A DNA stretch of 64,000 nt from JBAZLV01 sp964586075 (GCA_964586075.1 CAZPGZ010000007.1:47476-111475); one strand, 5' to 3'. Counted from the first letter of the stretch, positions 26,877 to 35,391 are shown. Notes: generated by a model not told the origin, from the sequence alone. Program-made: numbers and translations.

Positions 26877-26909
26877 CTGTTATATAACAGAAGCTTTTTA
26901 ACAAGTCAA
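26877..26909 (-). promoter_or_regulatory. crcB promoter with palindrome over the -10
   Basis: On the minus strand TTGACT (26904-26909) and TATATA (26881-26886) are spaced by 17 bases. A perfect 14-base palindrome, CTGTTATATAACAG (26877-26890), covers the -10 box and could be an operator. Confidence 0.65.
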
Positions 26910-26961
26910 CGATAATGAGCGTACTATTATGAGTATTCTGTTTCTGTTTTTTCAGAAAATG

Positions 26962-26991
26962 CTGTCAAATGGGAATAAAATATTGTATAAT
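26962..26991 (+). promoter_or_regulatory. Promoter of the NifU-domain gene
   Basis: There is a consensus TATAAT at 26986-26991, with a weaker CTGTCA at 26962-26967 and an 18-base spacer. It lies in the 190-base divergent gap between crcB and the NifU-domain gene. Confidence 0.5.
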
Positions 26992-27046
26992 AATCATAAA
27001 TTGGCACGATGATTTCAGACCATAAAACAAGGAGAATGAAGACATC

Positions 27047-27271
27047 ATGAAGGAACAGGTAATTGAAGCTCTTAAAAAAGTCAGACCGGCACTCCAGCGA
27101 GACGGTGGCGATATCGAACTCGTAAGCGTCGAAGACAATGGCGTGGTCAAAGTAAGACTAAAAGGAGCCTGCGGCAGCTGCCCCATGTCGACGATGACCC
27201 TCAAAATGGGTGTAGAAAAAATGTTAAAGCAGGAAGTCCCGAGCGTCAAGGAAGTAGTGCAGGTGCCATGA
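27047..27271 (+). CDS. NifU C-terminal-domain (Nfu) iron-sulfur scaffold
   Basis: This is a 74-residue protein made only of the Nfu domain, which carries a [4Fe-4S] cluster at a CxxC motif (GACGSCPMSTMT, Cys near residues 45 and 48) and hands it to client proteins. The opening RPALQRDGGDIELV is characteristic. AAGGAG lies 11 bases before the ATG. Complex I, with its many clusters, is an obvious possible client in the same window, though that is inference. Confidence 0.95.
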   Translation: MKEQVIEALKKVRPALQRDGGDIELVSVEDNGVVKVRLKGACGSCPMSTMTLKMGVEKMLKQEVPSVKEVVQVP

Positions 27272-27352
27272 TTTTTTCATTGCCCGCTTATTCCGGCGTA
27301 TTTGGATATGTTTCGGCCGGAGAAGCAAAGGCATATTTATAAAGAATAGATC

Positions 27353-27393
27353 CCTGCCTCTGAGAGTGCAAGTGCAGAGGCAGGACCTTTTTC
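27353..27393 (+). terminator. Rho-independent terminator after the Nfu gene
   Basis: A 10-base-pair stem (27353-27362 with 27375-27384) with a 12-base loop is followed by a T-rich run. The rest of 27394-27654 shows no gene or site I can support. Confidence 0.8.
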
Positions 27394-27654
27394 CCCTAAG
27401 CAATCCTCTAAGGCTTGCTGTCTTTCGAATTTACCGTTCCGATGCGAAGGGACGCGTTTCTATTTTCCTTCTTACGTAATGCCTTAGTGCTGATATAATA
27501 CAGGTAATCAGGTATTCATATATCCAAGGCTTATTGAATAATCAATATCCAACGTCGATTGTAATGTGGTTGTAAGCTTGCTGACTTACCTGGTAGTCGG
27601 AGAACCATTCCCTGGCAATTTTTTGTATGATACAGCAGCGGGGGACACTTGGAC

Positions 27655-28689
27655 ATGGTTATCAGCGAACAACGAAAAAATAAAAAAAGAAATCGGATGT
27701 TTTCCCCGTCTGTACGCGGCACAGAGAACATGCAGAAAATCACTTGGACGTTCAGCGGAGCGCTACTCCCGGCAACGCTCATGTCGGTTTATTATTTTGG
27801 GATACCTGCTCTCCAACTGATTTCCATCTGTATTGCGACAGCTTTGCTTTGTGACGTAATAATGCAATGGGGCTTGAGGAAACCAGTTTCAGTTTTTGAT
27901 GGAAAGGCTGTCCTGATTGGCCTTTTGCTTGCCTTGTGCCTCCCCTCAACGGTACCGCTTTATATGCCGGTTGCCGGAGCTTGCATTGCCATTATTATTG
28001 CAAAACACCTTCTTAGCATACAAGGCTGCCCCGTGTTCAATCCTGCGCTTTTCGGCAGGGCCGTCCTCCTCTTCATTTTCCCCGGGTTCATGAGCAGCTT
28101 TACCGCACCTGCAGCCACTTTGTTGATCGTAGACGCAAAAACGACGGCAACACCTCTGATGCTTCTGAAACAGGAAGGAATGGGGAGACTCCTTGAAGTC
28201 TACCACACCAAAGCGGCCTTATATATAGATCTGCTCCTCGGCAACCGGCCCGGATCCATAGGGGAAACATCAGTTGCTGCACTCCTGCTGGGCGCCGCAT
28301 TTCTTATGGCAAAGCGGTATATTACCTGGCATGTTCCGGTTTCCTTTATTGGTACTGTCGGTATTCTGATGTGGATATTTGGCGGAAAAGAAGGGCTTAT
28401 GACAGGTGATCCGATCTTTCATATGATGACCGGAGGACTGGTGCTCGGCGCCTTTTTTATGGCCACTGATTATATGACAACTCCTACTTTGCGCAGAGAC
28501 CAAATCTTATTCGGTATCGCTTGCGGATCGCTTACGACACTGATCCGCTTGAAAGGCGGATATCCTGAAGGGGTGCTGTTTGCGGTTCTTGTTATGAATT
28601 GTTTTACCCCGCTTCTCGACCGGCGCATCAAAAAGCGCATTTTTACCGCAGCAGATCTTGTGGAATTGCAAAACCGCAAACGGAATTGA
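27655..28689 (+). CDS. RnfD/NqrB-type membrane flavoprotein subunit
   Basis: This is a membrane protein of about 344 residues from the RnfD/NqrB/NqrD-type family, part of ion-pumping Rnf (ferredoxin:NAD+) or Nqr complexes. It has about nine helices. The family motifs FNPALFGR, TTATPL (the Thr near residue 166 matches the covalently flavinylated position), GETSVAALLLG and GDPIFHMMTGGLVLGAFFMATD all appear in order. No other rnf or nqr gene, and no flavin transferase apbE, is in the window. The start is uncertain: ATG at 27655 follows GGGGGA, a TTG lies two codons before it, and later in-frame ATGs exist at 27697 and 27730. Confidence 0.9.
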   Translation: MVISEQRKNKKRNRMFSPSVRGTENMQKITWTFSGALLPATLMSVYYFGIPALQLISICIATALLCDVIMQWGLRKPVSVFDGKAVLIGLLLALCLPSTVPLYMPVAGACIAIIIAKHLLSIQGCPVFNPALFGRAVLLFIFPGFMSSFTAPAATLLIVDAKTTATPLMLLKQEGMGRLLEVYHTKAALYIDLLLGNRPGSIGETSVAALLLGAAFLMAKRYITWHVPVSFIGTVGILMWIFGGKEGLMTGDPIFHMMTGGLVLGAFFMATDYMTTPTLRRDQILFGIACGSLTTLIRLKGGYPEGVLFAVLVMNCFTPLLDRRIKKRIFTAADLVELQNRKRN

Positions 28690-28794
28690 TATAGAAACAA
28701 GTCATCTTCTCTACGACAACGCGGAACAAGTCGGTGATTCTCACTCGTCGGTTGTGAAAAAACAAGAAGCTGTCGATATGTTTTTCTTTTTTTC

Positions 28795-28823
28795 TTGACA
28801 AAAACCATCGCTTAGGCTACAAA
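28795..28823 (+). promoter_or_regulatory. gcvH promoter
   Basis: Consensus TTGACA (28795-28800), a 17-base spacer and TACAAA (28818-28823), followed by a GGAGG ribosome site 6 bases before the gcvH ATG. I saw no glycine riboswitch in the 178-base leader region. Confidence 0.65.
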
Positions 28824-28867
28824 CAATTCCATTCTTGCCGTTTTATCATCCGTGGTGGAGGTTTTTT

Positions 28868-29257
28868 ATGAATCCAGATGATGTCAAATATCACAGAGAA
28901 CATTCCTGGGTGCGTGTCGAGGGAAATAAGGCGACAATTGGTATCACCGATTATGCACAACAACAGCTCGGCGATATCGTGTATGTGGAACTGCCTGAGA
29001 TTGACACGGAGATCGACGCCGATTCGGAACTTTCAGAAATCGAGTCTACAAAAGCAACCTCTCCGCTGGTCAGCCCCGTGTCAGGGACTGTCGTGGAGGT
29101 GAATGAGGACCTCGCCGATACGCCGGAGATAATCAATGAAGACCCTTACGGCAACGGTTGGCTTGCGGTCCTTGAATTGACAGACCCTGCGGAGCTCAGT
29201 GATTTGCTGAGCAAGACAGAGTACGAAAAGTTTCTTCAGGAAGAAGAGGCCAAGTAG
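28868..29257 (+). CDS. gcvH: Glycine cleavage system H protein
   Basis: This is a 129-residue lipoyl carrier that shuttles the aminomethyl group between the P, T and L proteins of glycine cleavage. The start MNPDDVKYHREHSWV and the lipoylation site ESTKATSP (lysine near residue 62) are typical. GGAGG precedes the ATG at 28868; an earlier in-frame ATG at 28835 has no ribosome site. The L protein gene follows, but P and T genes are not in the window. The H protein can also serve as a lipoate donor. Confidence 0.96.
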   Translation: MNPDDVKYHREHSWVRVEGNKATIGITDYAQQQLGDIVYVELPEIDTEIDADSELSEIESTKATSPLVSPVSGTVVEVNEDLADTPEIINEDPYGNGWLAVLELTDPAELSDLLSKTEYEKFLQEEEAK

Positions 29258-29300
29258 TCGACGGGACGAATGAGAAGACAGAGAATGAGCGAATAATGCG

Positions 29301-29335
29301 AAGAGGGAGAGTTTTTATTCTCCCTCTTTTTATTT
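29301..29335 (+). terminator. Terminator between gcvH and lpdA
   Basis: A 10-base-pair stem (29301-29310 with 29319-29328) and an 8-base loop are followed by a T-run. It lies 17 bases before the lpdA start, so lpdA expression would need read-through or its own promoter. Confidence 0.75.
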
Positions 29336-29351
29336 TCCGGAGGGACGAAAC

Positions 29352-30746
29352 ATGCCGACTAACGTTACGATTATAGGCGCGGGGCCGGGCGGATATGTGG
29401 CCGCAATCCGCGCGGCGCAGCGGGGGGCGCGTGTTACTATTGTCGAGAATTCTGAAGTGGGCGGCACCTGTCTGAATCAAGGCTGCATTCCCACAAAAGC
29501 ACTGATCGCATCTGCGGAAGCACTCACGCACATGCGCCATGCAGCTGATTTTGGCCTAGAGGTTGCCGGCCCGATCGGATACAATCTTGCCGGAATACGC
29601 GAGCGCAAGGACAAGATTGTGGCAACACAGATACGGGGCATTCACAGTCTGTTTAAAAGCTGGGGAGTAAATCTGATAACAGGAAAAGGCGCATTGCTGG
29701 CGCCAGATATTGTGCGGGTTGTTCAGAAAGACGGAACGACCATGGATGTGAAGTCCGACAAAATTATTATTGCTACCGGTTCACGCCCTGCGGGGATACC
29801 TCATATAGCTTTTGACGCCGAACATATCATCTCAAGCGACGATGCAGTGCAGCTCAAAAAGATTCCCAAAAGCATTCTTATCGTGGGCGCCGGCGTGATC
29901 GGTTCTGAGTTCGCTTTTGTGTATCGTACTTTCGGGGCAGAGGTGACACTGGTCGAAATGCTGCCGCGCGCCTTGTTCACAGAGGACGAGGATATATCTG
30001 ATATTATAGAACGCGAATTCAAAAAAACAAAAATCAAGCTTATCGCCGGCGTTAAAGTTGAAAAGAGTGAAAAAGAGCGTAACATGGTTCTTACCACGTT
30101 AAGCAACGGACAGGTTGTCAGGTCTGAAATGGTGCTCGTCTCTATTGGTCGATCCATGAACTCCGATGGTTTGGGACTGGACGATGTGGGCGTGATGCGG
30201 GGCAAGCGGGGTGAAGTATTGGTAAATGAGAAGCTGGAAACAAACGTACCGGGCGTTTTTGCAATCGGCGACGTGACGGGAAAATTTTTTCTCGCACATG
30301 TTGCTTCACACCAGGGTCTTGTTGCCGCAGAGAATGCACTCGGAGGTCATGAAACGATGGACTATTCCGTGGTTCCGTCAGGGATATTCACCATGCCTGA
30401 AATCGGCAGCGTAGGTGTTCGTGAAAAAGAGGCCCAAAACAGGAACAGTGCATATCGAATCGGAAAATTTCAATATCGAGCGCTCGGTAAGGCGCATGCC
30501 ATGGGAGAAATTACGGGCATGGCAAAAATAATTTCCGACGCAGTCACCGACGCTGTCCTCGGTGTGCATATATGCGGCGCCCATGCAGCCGATTTGATTC
30601 ATGAAGGCGCACTTGCCATTCGTATGGGCGCTACGACCAGACAGCTCGGAAGCATGATTCACGCCCATCCGACCCTTGCCGAAGCCGTGATGGAGGCGGC
30701 TGAAGATCTACACGAACAGGCCGTTCATGTACCCCGGGAGAAGTAA
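29352..30746 (+). CDS. lpdA: Dihydrolipoyl dehydrogenase
   Basis: This is a 464-residue FAD enzyme that reoxidises dihydrolipoamide with NAD+ (E3 or glycine-cleavage L protein). The FAD-binding GAGPGGYVAA is at residues 9-18. The redox-active pair is Cys40 and Cys45 in GGTCLNQGC. The NAD site is VGAGVIGSEFA near residue 179, and the C-terminal catalytic His/Glu lie in HAHPTLAEAV. GGAGGG precedes the start. It follows gcvH, which favours the glycine-cleavage role. Confidence 0.95.
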   Translation: MPTNVTIIGAGPGGYVAAIRAAQRGARVTIVENSEVGGTCLNQGCIPTKALIASAEALTHMRHAADFGLEVAGPIGYNLAGIRERKDKIVATQIRGIHSLFKSWGVNLITGKGALLAPDIVRVVQKDGTTMDVKSDKIIIATGSRPAGIPHIAFDAEHIISSDDAVQLKKIPKSILIVGAGVIGSEFAFVYRTFGAEVTLVEMLPRALFTEDEDISDIIEREFKKTKIKLIAGVKVEKSEKERNMVLTTLSNGQVVRSEMVLVSIGRSMNSDGLGLDDVGVMRGKRGEVLVNEKLETNVPGVFAIGDVTGKFFLAHVASHQGLVAAENALGGHETMDYSVVPSGIFTMPEIGSVGVREKEAQNRNSAYRIGKFQYRALGKAHAMGEITGMAKIISDAVTDAVLGVHICGAHAADLIHEGALAIRMGATTRQLGSMIHAHPTLAEAVMEAAEDLHEQAVHVPREK

Positions 30747-30786
30747 TTTCCTTTCATGCGGAAGGAGCAAGTCCGCTGGTGCAGTA

Positions 30787-32166
30787 TTACTCAGGTTCGC
30801 GCAGTTTCGCAAACGCTTTTACTACCACTTCAGGCAATGCGGGATGAATATGCATTCCTCCGGCGACTGACCAGAGGCTGCCTTCTGTAGCCATGACATT
30901 CACGACTTCTTGGATCAGAACAGATGCCTGAGGCCCGATAATGTGGTATCCGAGGATTTTGCCGCTTTTCCTGTGTACGACCGCCTTGGCAAAACACCCG
31001 GCTTCCATCATGGCTTCACCGCGTGCCGTGTCCGTGTAGAGGGCCTTTCCCACAAGAATTTCATGCTTTCCCGTGAGTTTTCCGGCCTGTTCCTCTGTCA
31101 ATCCGACCGACGCGATTTCCGGCCAGGTAAAAACAGCATGCGGCACTGTTAGATAATTCATTTTTGACTTTTTCCCGTGCATGGCGTTGTCCCAGGCAAG
31201 CTCAGCCTCGTGATTGGCAGCATGGCGGAACATTTTTTTCCCAAGTGCATCGCCAAAAGCCCATATATTTTTCTTTGTGGTTTCCAGAAAATCATCAACA
31301 AGAATATAACCGTCCTCGGTGGTCGCTATCCCTGCGTTTTTGACCAGAAGTGCGTCGGCATTTGATTTTCTTCCGGCCGCCACCAGAACATGTTGAGCCA
31401 TGAATTCCATTTTTTTGCCACTGTCTTGTTCTGTGGCGGTGACTGTGGTGTATATTCCGGTCTGACGCACCTCAACAGCTTCCATGCCTGTATGGATTTT
31501 TACCCGATTGGACAGGGCCGCCGTGAGCAGCGCTGACACTTCAGGCTCTTCCTCAGGGACAATACGTTTATTGCGCTGGATGATTGTTACCGGCGTGCCT
31601 ATGGCTTCAAAAAAATGGGCAAATTCGACAGCAATATAGCCGCCTCCGATAATTATCATGCTTTCAGGTCGATCTGTAAGCTGCAGTACGGATTCGTTTG
31701 TAAGGTACTCGATGCTTTCCATGCCTTGAATCTGCGGAATAAGAGGGCGAGCTCCGGTGGCAATAAAGATCGTTTTGCCTTTTATCGTCTGGTTGTTGAC
31801 TTCGAGTGTATAATCTCCCGTAAAATGGGCAGCACCGAAATAAAAATCGAAATCATCTGCTTTTTTCAGCGCTTCTTCAATGTGGCTCCGACTGTGATGG
31901 ACCGTGCGTCGCATCCGCTCCATGATGCCGTAAAAATCGATGTGTTTGACTTCAGCGGTGATTCCGAGTTTTCCGGCTTCCCGGACTTGCATAATGCGGT
32001 CGGCAGGATAGAGAAGCAGTTTCGTGGGTATGCAACCCACGTTGAGGCAAGTGCCGCCCAAAGGTCCTTGATCTATACAAGCGATATTTTTTCCATGCGA
32101 CAAAGCATCCTCGATCAGATTTGCACCTGAGCCCGAACCGATGATCACGATATCATATTCCTTCAT
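30787..32166 (-). CDS. Pyridine nucleotide-disulfide oxidoreductase (Lpd/mycothione reductase-like)
   Basis: This is a 459-residue FAD/NAD(P)H disulfide oxidoreductase. FAD site IIGSGSGANLIEDA (residues 8-21), redox Cys40 and Cys45 (GGTCLNVGC), a second dinucleotide site IIGGGYIAVEFA, and the dimer-interface HIHPALPEVV with the catalytic His/Glu are all present. It differs from the neighbouring lpdA. The GSGSGANLIEDA pattern and the long C-terminal domain resemble mycothione-reductase-like and mercuric-reductase-like enzymes, so the substrate is uncertain. The frame is open to 32211, but the ATG at 32166 follows a strong AGAGGTGA. It is convergent with lpdA. Confidence 0.88.
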   Translation of the reverse strand: MKEYDIVIIGSGSGANLIEDALSHGKNIACIDQGPLGGTCLNVGCIPTKLLLYPADRIMQVREAGKLGITAEVKHIDFYGIMERMRRTVHHSRSHIEEALKKADDFDFYFGAAHFTGDYTLEVNNQTIKGKTIFIATGARPLIPQIQGMESIEYLTNESVLQLTDRPESMIIIGGGYIAVEFAHFFEAIGTPVTIIQRNKRIVPEEEPEVSALLTAALSNRVKIHTGMEAVEVRQTGIYTTVTATEQDSGKKMEFMAQHVLVAAGRKSNADALLVKNAGIATTEDGYILVDDFLETTKKNIWAFGDALGKKMFRHAANHEAELAWDNAMHGKKSKMNYLTVPHAVFTWPEIASVGLTEEQAGKLTGKHEILVGKALYTDTARGEAMMEAGCFAKAVVHRKSGKILGYHIIGPQASVLIQEVVNVMATEGSLWSVAGGMHIHPALPEVVVKAFAKLREPE

Positions 32167-32183
32167 GAATTCACCTCTTTTGA

Positions 32184-32211
32184 ATTTTAGCAGGTTTATG
32201 AGTGGAGTCAA
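32184..32211 (-). promoter_or_regulatory. Promoter of the second disulfide oxidoreductase
   Basis: On the minus strand TTGACT (32206-32211) and TAAAAT (32184-32189) are separated by 16 bases, with TGC before the -10. This is the extended -10 form again. Confidence 0.6.
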
Positions 32212-32321
32212 TGAAACGTATACTAGAAAAATCTGAAAAATAAATGCTATCCATTTCTTCAGTTACTTACATTGACAAATCATCATACTTATGGCAGGAT
32301 ATTTTAACTCAGGAGTCCACT

Positions 32322-33443
32322 ATGGATGAAGTCAATATAACCATTATCGGCGCAGGTGTCGTGGGTTTGGCAACAGCAGCGGAGCTGTCCGCCTTCTGCG
32401 ACAATATTATTGTTCTTGAGAAACATGATAGCTTCGGCCGGGAGACGAGCAGCCGCAACAGCGAAGTCATCCATTCAGGCATCTATTATCCCCACGGATC
32501 ATTGAAAGCAACACTGTGCGTGGAAGGGGCTAAGCTGCTGTATGAACTGTGCGCCTGTCATTCCATCCCCTATAGAAAAACCGGGAAATTAATTGTTGCC
32601 GCCGACAAATCAGAAGAACTTATTCTTACGAATCTCCTTGAGAAAGGCAGACAAAATAATGTTCAGGGCTTGACCCTGCTGAGTAAACAGGATGTCAGCA
32701 CGCGGGAACCGCATATTATTGCCGAGGCGGCGCTGTATGCTCCGGAAACCGGTATTATAGATTCTCATTCTCTGATGAAGCATTTTTATACTGTCGCGGA
32801 AGCAAACGGAACTCTGTTTGCGTTTAACAGCGAGTTGAATAGTCTGGCCCGTGTACAGGATGGTTTTATTGCCGGGATAAAGCAGGACGATTATCAATTC
32901 CGGTCCCGCATTATCATAAACTGCGCCGGTCTGTATTCAGATTGTATAGCCGGGCTTGCGGGCATTGATGTTCATAAACATGATTATACGCTCAAGTACT
33001 GTAAAGGCTCTTATTTCTCATATGCTAAACCGTCGCCTGTATCCATGCTTATTTACCCGGTTCCTCATGAGGAACTAGTAGGACTCGGAGTGCACGCGAC
33101 GCTTGATCTGGGTGGACGCCTTCGCTTCGGTCCGGATGCGGAGTATGTCCCGGGGACACTCGATTACAAGGTGGATCCAGCCAAAAAAGACGGTTTTTAT
33201 CAGGGAGCAACGCGGATTATTTCAGGGCTTGACAAAGATGCTTTTATTCCCGATATGTCCGGTATCCGGCCAAAACTACAGGGGCCGGGTGAGAAAGTAC
33301 GGGATTTCATCATCAGAGAGGAATCGGACAAGGACTTGCCGGGTCTGATTAATCTGATCGGCATAGAATCGCCCGGCTTGACAGCATCTCCCGCTATAGC
33401 AAAAATGGTAGCGGAGATGGTCAGAAAATTATTGACCTCCTGA
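32322..33443 (+). CDS. FAD-dependent oxidoreductase, L-2-hydroxyglutarate oxidase-like
   Basis: This is a 373-residue DAO-family flavoprotein. The N-terminal dinucleotide motif is IIGAGVVGLATAAELS. A segment typical of L-2-hydroxyglutarate oxidases/dehydrogenases follows (ETSSRNSEVIHSGIYYPHGS), then FRSRIIINCAGLYSDCIA, and the C-terminus has IGIESPGLTASPAI. These enzymes oxidise L-2-hydroxyglutarate to 2-oxoglutarate, passing electrons to O2 or the quinone pool. The frame is open from 32244, but AGGAG stands 6 bases before the ATG at 32322. It is divergent from the oxidoreductase to the left. Confidence 0.88.
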   Translation: MDEVNITIIGAGVVGLATAAELSAFCDNIIVLEKHDSFGRETSSRNSEVIHSGIYYPHGSLKATLCVEGAKLLYELCACHSIPYRKTGKLIVAADKSEELILTNLLEKGRQNNVQGLTLLSKQDVSTREPHIIAEAALYAPETGIIDSHSLMKHFYTVAEANGTLFAFNSELNSLARVQDGFIAGIKQDDYQFRSRIIINCAGLYSDCIAGLAGIDVHKHDYTLKYCKGSYFSYAKPSPVSMLIYPVPHEELVGLGVHATLDLGGRLRFGPDAEYVPGTLDYKVDPAKKDGFYQGATRIISGLDKDAFIPDMSGIRPKLQGPGEKVRDFIIREESDKDLPGLINLIGIESPGLTASPAIAKMVAEMVRKLLTS

Positions 33444-33604
33444 TAACCATTACAACAAAACAGAAACCTCCACTTCTTCTTCATTCAAATTATTTATTTC
33501 CTCTTACCGAAAATTCTAGAACCTTTTGTCTTTTAAATTAATTTTATACGTCTTAGGTATTATATTTTCATAGGAACTTTACAGCAAAACACCCCAGAAG
33601 TTGC

Positions 33605-33610
33605 TATACT
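33605..33610 (+). promoter_or_regulatory. Extended -10 promoter of cytochrome c' gene
   Basis: TATACT (33605-33610) is preceded by TGC; no good -35 is visible. The rest of 33444-33604 is AT-rich and shows nothing I can name. Confidence 0.45.
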
Positions 33611-33658
33611 CATTTCGAAGCTATTCTTCTTTAGAAAAATTCAGACGAGGAGGTATAT

Positions 33659-34123
33659 ATGAGCAAAAAAATATTTATCATGTTGTTGTCACTAGTTCTA
33701 AGTATCGGCTTTGTTTCGACTGCATTTTCTCAAATGAAGCCTGATGTGCTGGTCAAACAACGTCAGGCAGCTATGACACTACAGGGAAAATATTTTGCTC
33801 CTCTTGCCGGAATGGCCCAAGGCAAAATTCCTTATGATGCGAAAACAGTAACACGGAATGCAGGCTATCTGCATGTGTTGTCCATGATGCCGTGGGATGG
33901 TTTTGATCCGAGCACGGCAAACGAGAAGTCAGGCGCGCTTCCGGCTGTTTATACGGACAACGCCAAGTTTAAAAAGGCTGCTGAAGACTTGCAGGCTGCC
34001 GCTGCAAGACTGGTCACGGTGTCTAAAGGGAGAGGAAAGGACGAGGCTATTATCAAAACAGCCATCGGTACGGTTGGAAAAACGTGCGGGGCTTGCCACG
34101 ATAATTTCCGCCAAAAACAATAA
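33659..34123 (+). CDS. Cytochrome c' (C-terminal heme class II cytochrome)
   Basis: This is a 154-residue exported protein with a signal peptide ending near TAFSQ (residue 25). The helical-bundle body ends in a single C-terminal heme site CGACHDNFR (Cys143, Cys146, His147, with Arg151), the arrangement of cytochrome c'. Such proteins bind NO and CO and are linked to NO tolerance. GAGGAGG lies 5 bases before the ATG. A terminator separates it from a diheme cytochrome gene, so the two may be only partly cotranscribed. Confidence 0.93.
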   Translation: MSKKIFIMLLSLVLSIGFVSTAFSQMKPDVLVKQRQAAMTLQGKYFAPLAGMAQGKIPYDAKTVTRNAGYLHVLSMMPWDGFDPSTANEKSGALPAVYTDNAKFKKAAEDLQAAAARLVTVSKGRGKDEAIIKTAIGTVGKTCGACHDNFRQKQ

Positions 34124-34141
34124 AACATTAGTTCTGGAGTA

Positions 34142-34171
34142 AAACCCCACGAAGTACAGTGGGGTTTTTTT
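34142..34171 (+). terminator. Terminator between cytochrome c' and the diheme cytochrome
   Basis: A 9-base-pair stem (34142-34150 with 34159-34167) and an 8-base loop run into Ts. It sits 16 bases before the next start codon, so it may attenuate transcription of the next gene. Confidence 0.8.
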
Positions 34172-34186
34172 ATGAAAGGATAACTT

Positions 34187-35056
34187 GTGTTTTTCATACG
34201 TTCGGCAATAATTATTCTTTTCCTCCTCCTGCTGACGGGCGTGATGGCAGCAAACGCACAGCTAGGAGGAAATACTAAACGGGGGGAATATTTGGTAAGA
34301 GCTGCAAATTGCATTGGTTGTCATACGGAAGAGCGTGAGGGGGCAGTTCCGTATGCGGGAGGACGAGCACTGAAAACCCCCTTCGGCACCTTCTTTGGAC
34401 CGAATATCACGCAGGATAAAGACGCTGGAATAGGTCGCTGGAGCGAGGCTGATTTCATCCGCGCAATGCGGTCAGGCGTGCGACCGGACGGCGCTGCATA
34501 TTTTCCCGCATTTCCGTATCCATCTTACACGAAAATTACCGATACTGATCTAAAGGACATGTGGTCGTATCTGCGCACCCTCGCTCCAAACAACCAGGTA
34601 AACCGCCCGCATGAGCTTGGTTTTTTCTTTCAGTGGCGTTTTCTGGTGCGTTTCTGGAAGCTGCTGTTTTTTACGTCCGGACCGTCTATGAATGATCCCG
34701 GCCGTTCTTCTGTTCTCAACAGAGGTGCATATCTCGTTCAGGCAGTAGGCCATTGCGGTGAATGTCATACACCGCGTAATTTTCTTGGAGCTCCGAAAAT
34801 AAGCCGCTTTTTGGCGGGAGGAATGGCTCCGGATGTGAAAAGAGTGCCGAACTTGACCCCCACGCGGCTGAAGAAATGGAGTGATCAGGAGTTGCATGAT
34901 TACCTGACCACGGGAGTGATGCCTGATGGAGATGTCGCCAATAAAACCATGAACGAGGTGATTCAGAATTCAACACGCGGACTTACGCCGGAAGACATGG
35001 TTGCCGTGATCGCTTATATGAGGTCGCTGCCGCCTCTTGGAGATGATCCAAGATAG
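34187..35056 (+). CDS. Exported diheme cytochrome c
   Basis: This is a 289-residue periplasmic cytochrome with a signal peptide (residues 1-24, ending ANAQ) and two class I c domains: CIGCH at residues 42-46 and CGECH at 190-194. The domain arrangement resembles the cytochrome subunits of alcohol, gluconate and other membrane-bound dehydrogenases, which pass electrons to a quinone or terminal oxidase. No dehydrogenase subunit is adjacent. The first domain reads PAFPY where many relatives have PAMPY; this variant also occurs in the family. It uses GTG as start, after GAAAGGA. Confidence 0.92.
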   Translation: MFFIRSAIIILFLLLLTGVMAANAQLGGNTKRGEYLVRAANCIGCHTEEREGAVPYAGGRALKTPFGTFFGPNITQDKDAGIGRWSEADFIRAMRSGVRPDGAAYFPAFPYPSYTKITDTDLKDMWSYLRTLAPNNQVNRPHELGFFFQWRFLVRFWKLLFFTSGPSMNDPGRSSVLNRGAYLVQAVGHCGECHTPRNFLGAPKISRFLAGGMAPDVKRVPNLTPTRLKKWSDQELHDYLTTGVMPDGDVANKTMNEVIQNSTRGLTPEDMVAVIAYMRSLPPLGDDPR

Positions 35057-35059
35057 TTA

Positions 35060-35383
35060 TCATCGCACAAACAGCGGAATAATGATCGCTGCAAGAACAA
35101 GAACAAACGTTACGGTTAAAGCGGTTACGATAAACCAATGGGGAACAAATATGGTTTTAGACTTTTTCCCCTCATTCAGTTTCCAGTCAAGATTCCTGAA
35201 AAACATGCTTCGGCCACGTAACAGCTTCGCGGACAAGGTGAACAGTGGAATGCCAAATAGGACTCCAAATGCGGCAAACAGCCACGGGATGCCTTCACCT
35301 GCCAGATACGCCGAGAAGACGAGATAAAGACTCGCGGCCACACAAGTTACGCAAACGATTATGAACGCTGTCTGCATATGCAA
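35060..35383 (-). CDS. Small membrane protein downstream of transketolase
   Basis: This is a protein of about 107 residues with three hydrophobic segments (residues 5-30, 32-52 and 84-106) separated by a basic loop (LRGRSMFFRNLDWKLNEGKKSK). The family is not recognised. The start could be the third codon (35377). It lies 8 bases after the transketolase stop and is probably cotranscribed with it. Confidence 0.65.
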   Translation of the reverse strand: MHMQTAFIIVCVTCVAASLYLVFSAYLAGEGIPWLFAAFGVLFGIPLFTLSAKLLRGRSMFFRNLDWKLNEGKKSKTIFVPHWFIVTALTVTFVLVLAAIIIPLFVR

Positions 35384-35391
35384 TCCTTCGG

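Noticed and set aside
26857..27046. Fluoride riboswitch upstream of crcB
   Set aside because: The conserved fluoride-aptamer sequences are not present; a promoter with palindrome explains the region.
28690..28867. Glycine riboswitch before gcvH
   Set aside because: The region is short and lacks the tandem aptamer consensus.
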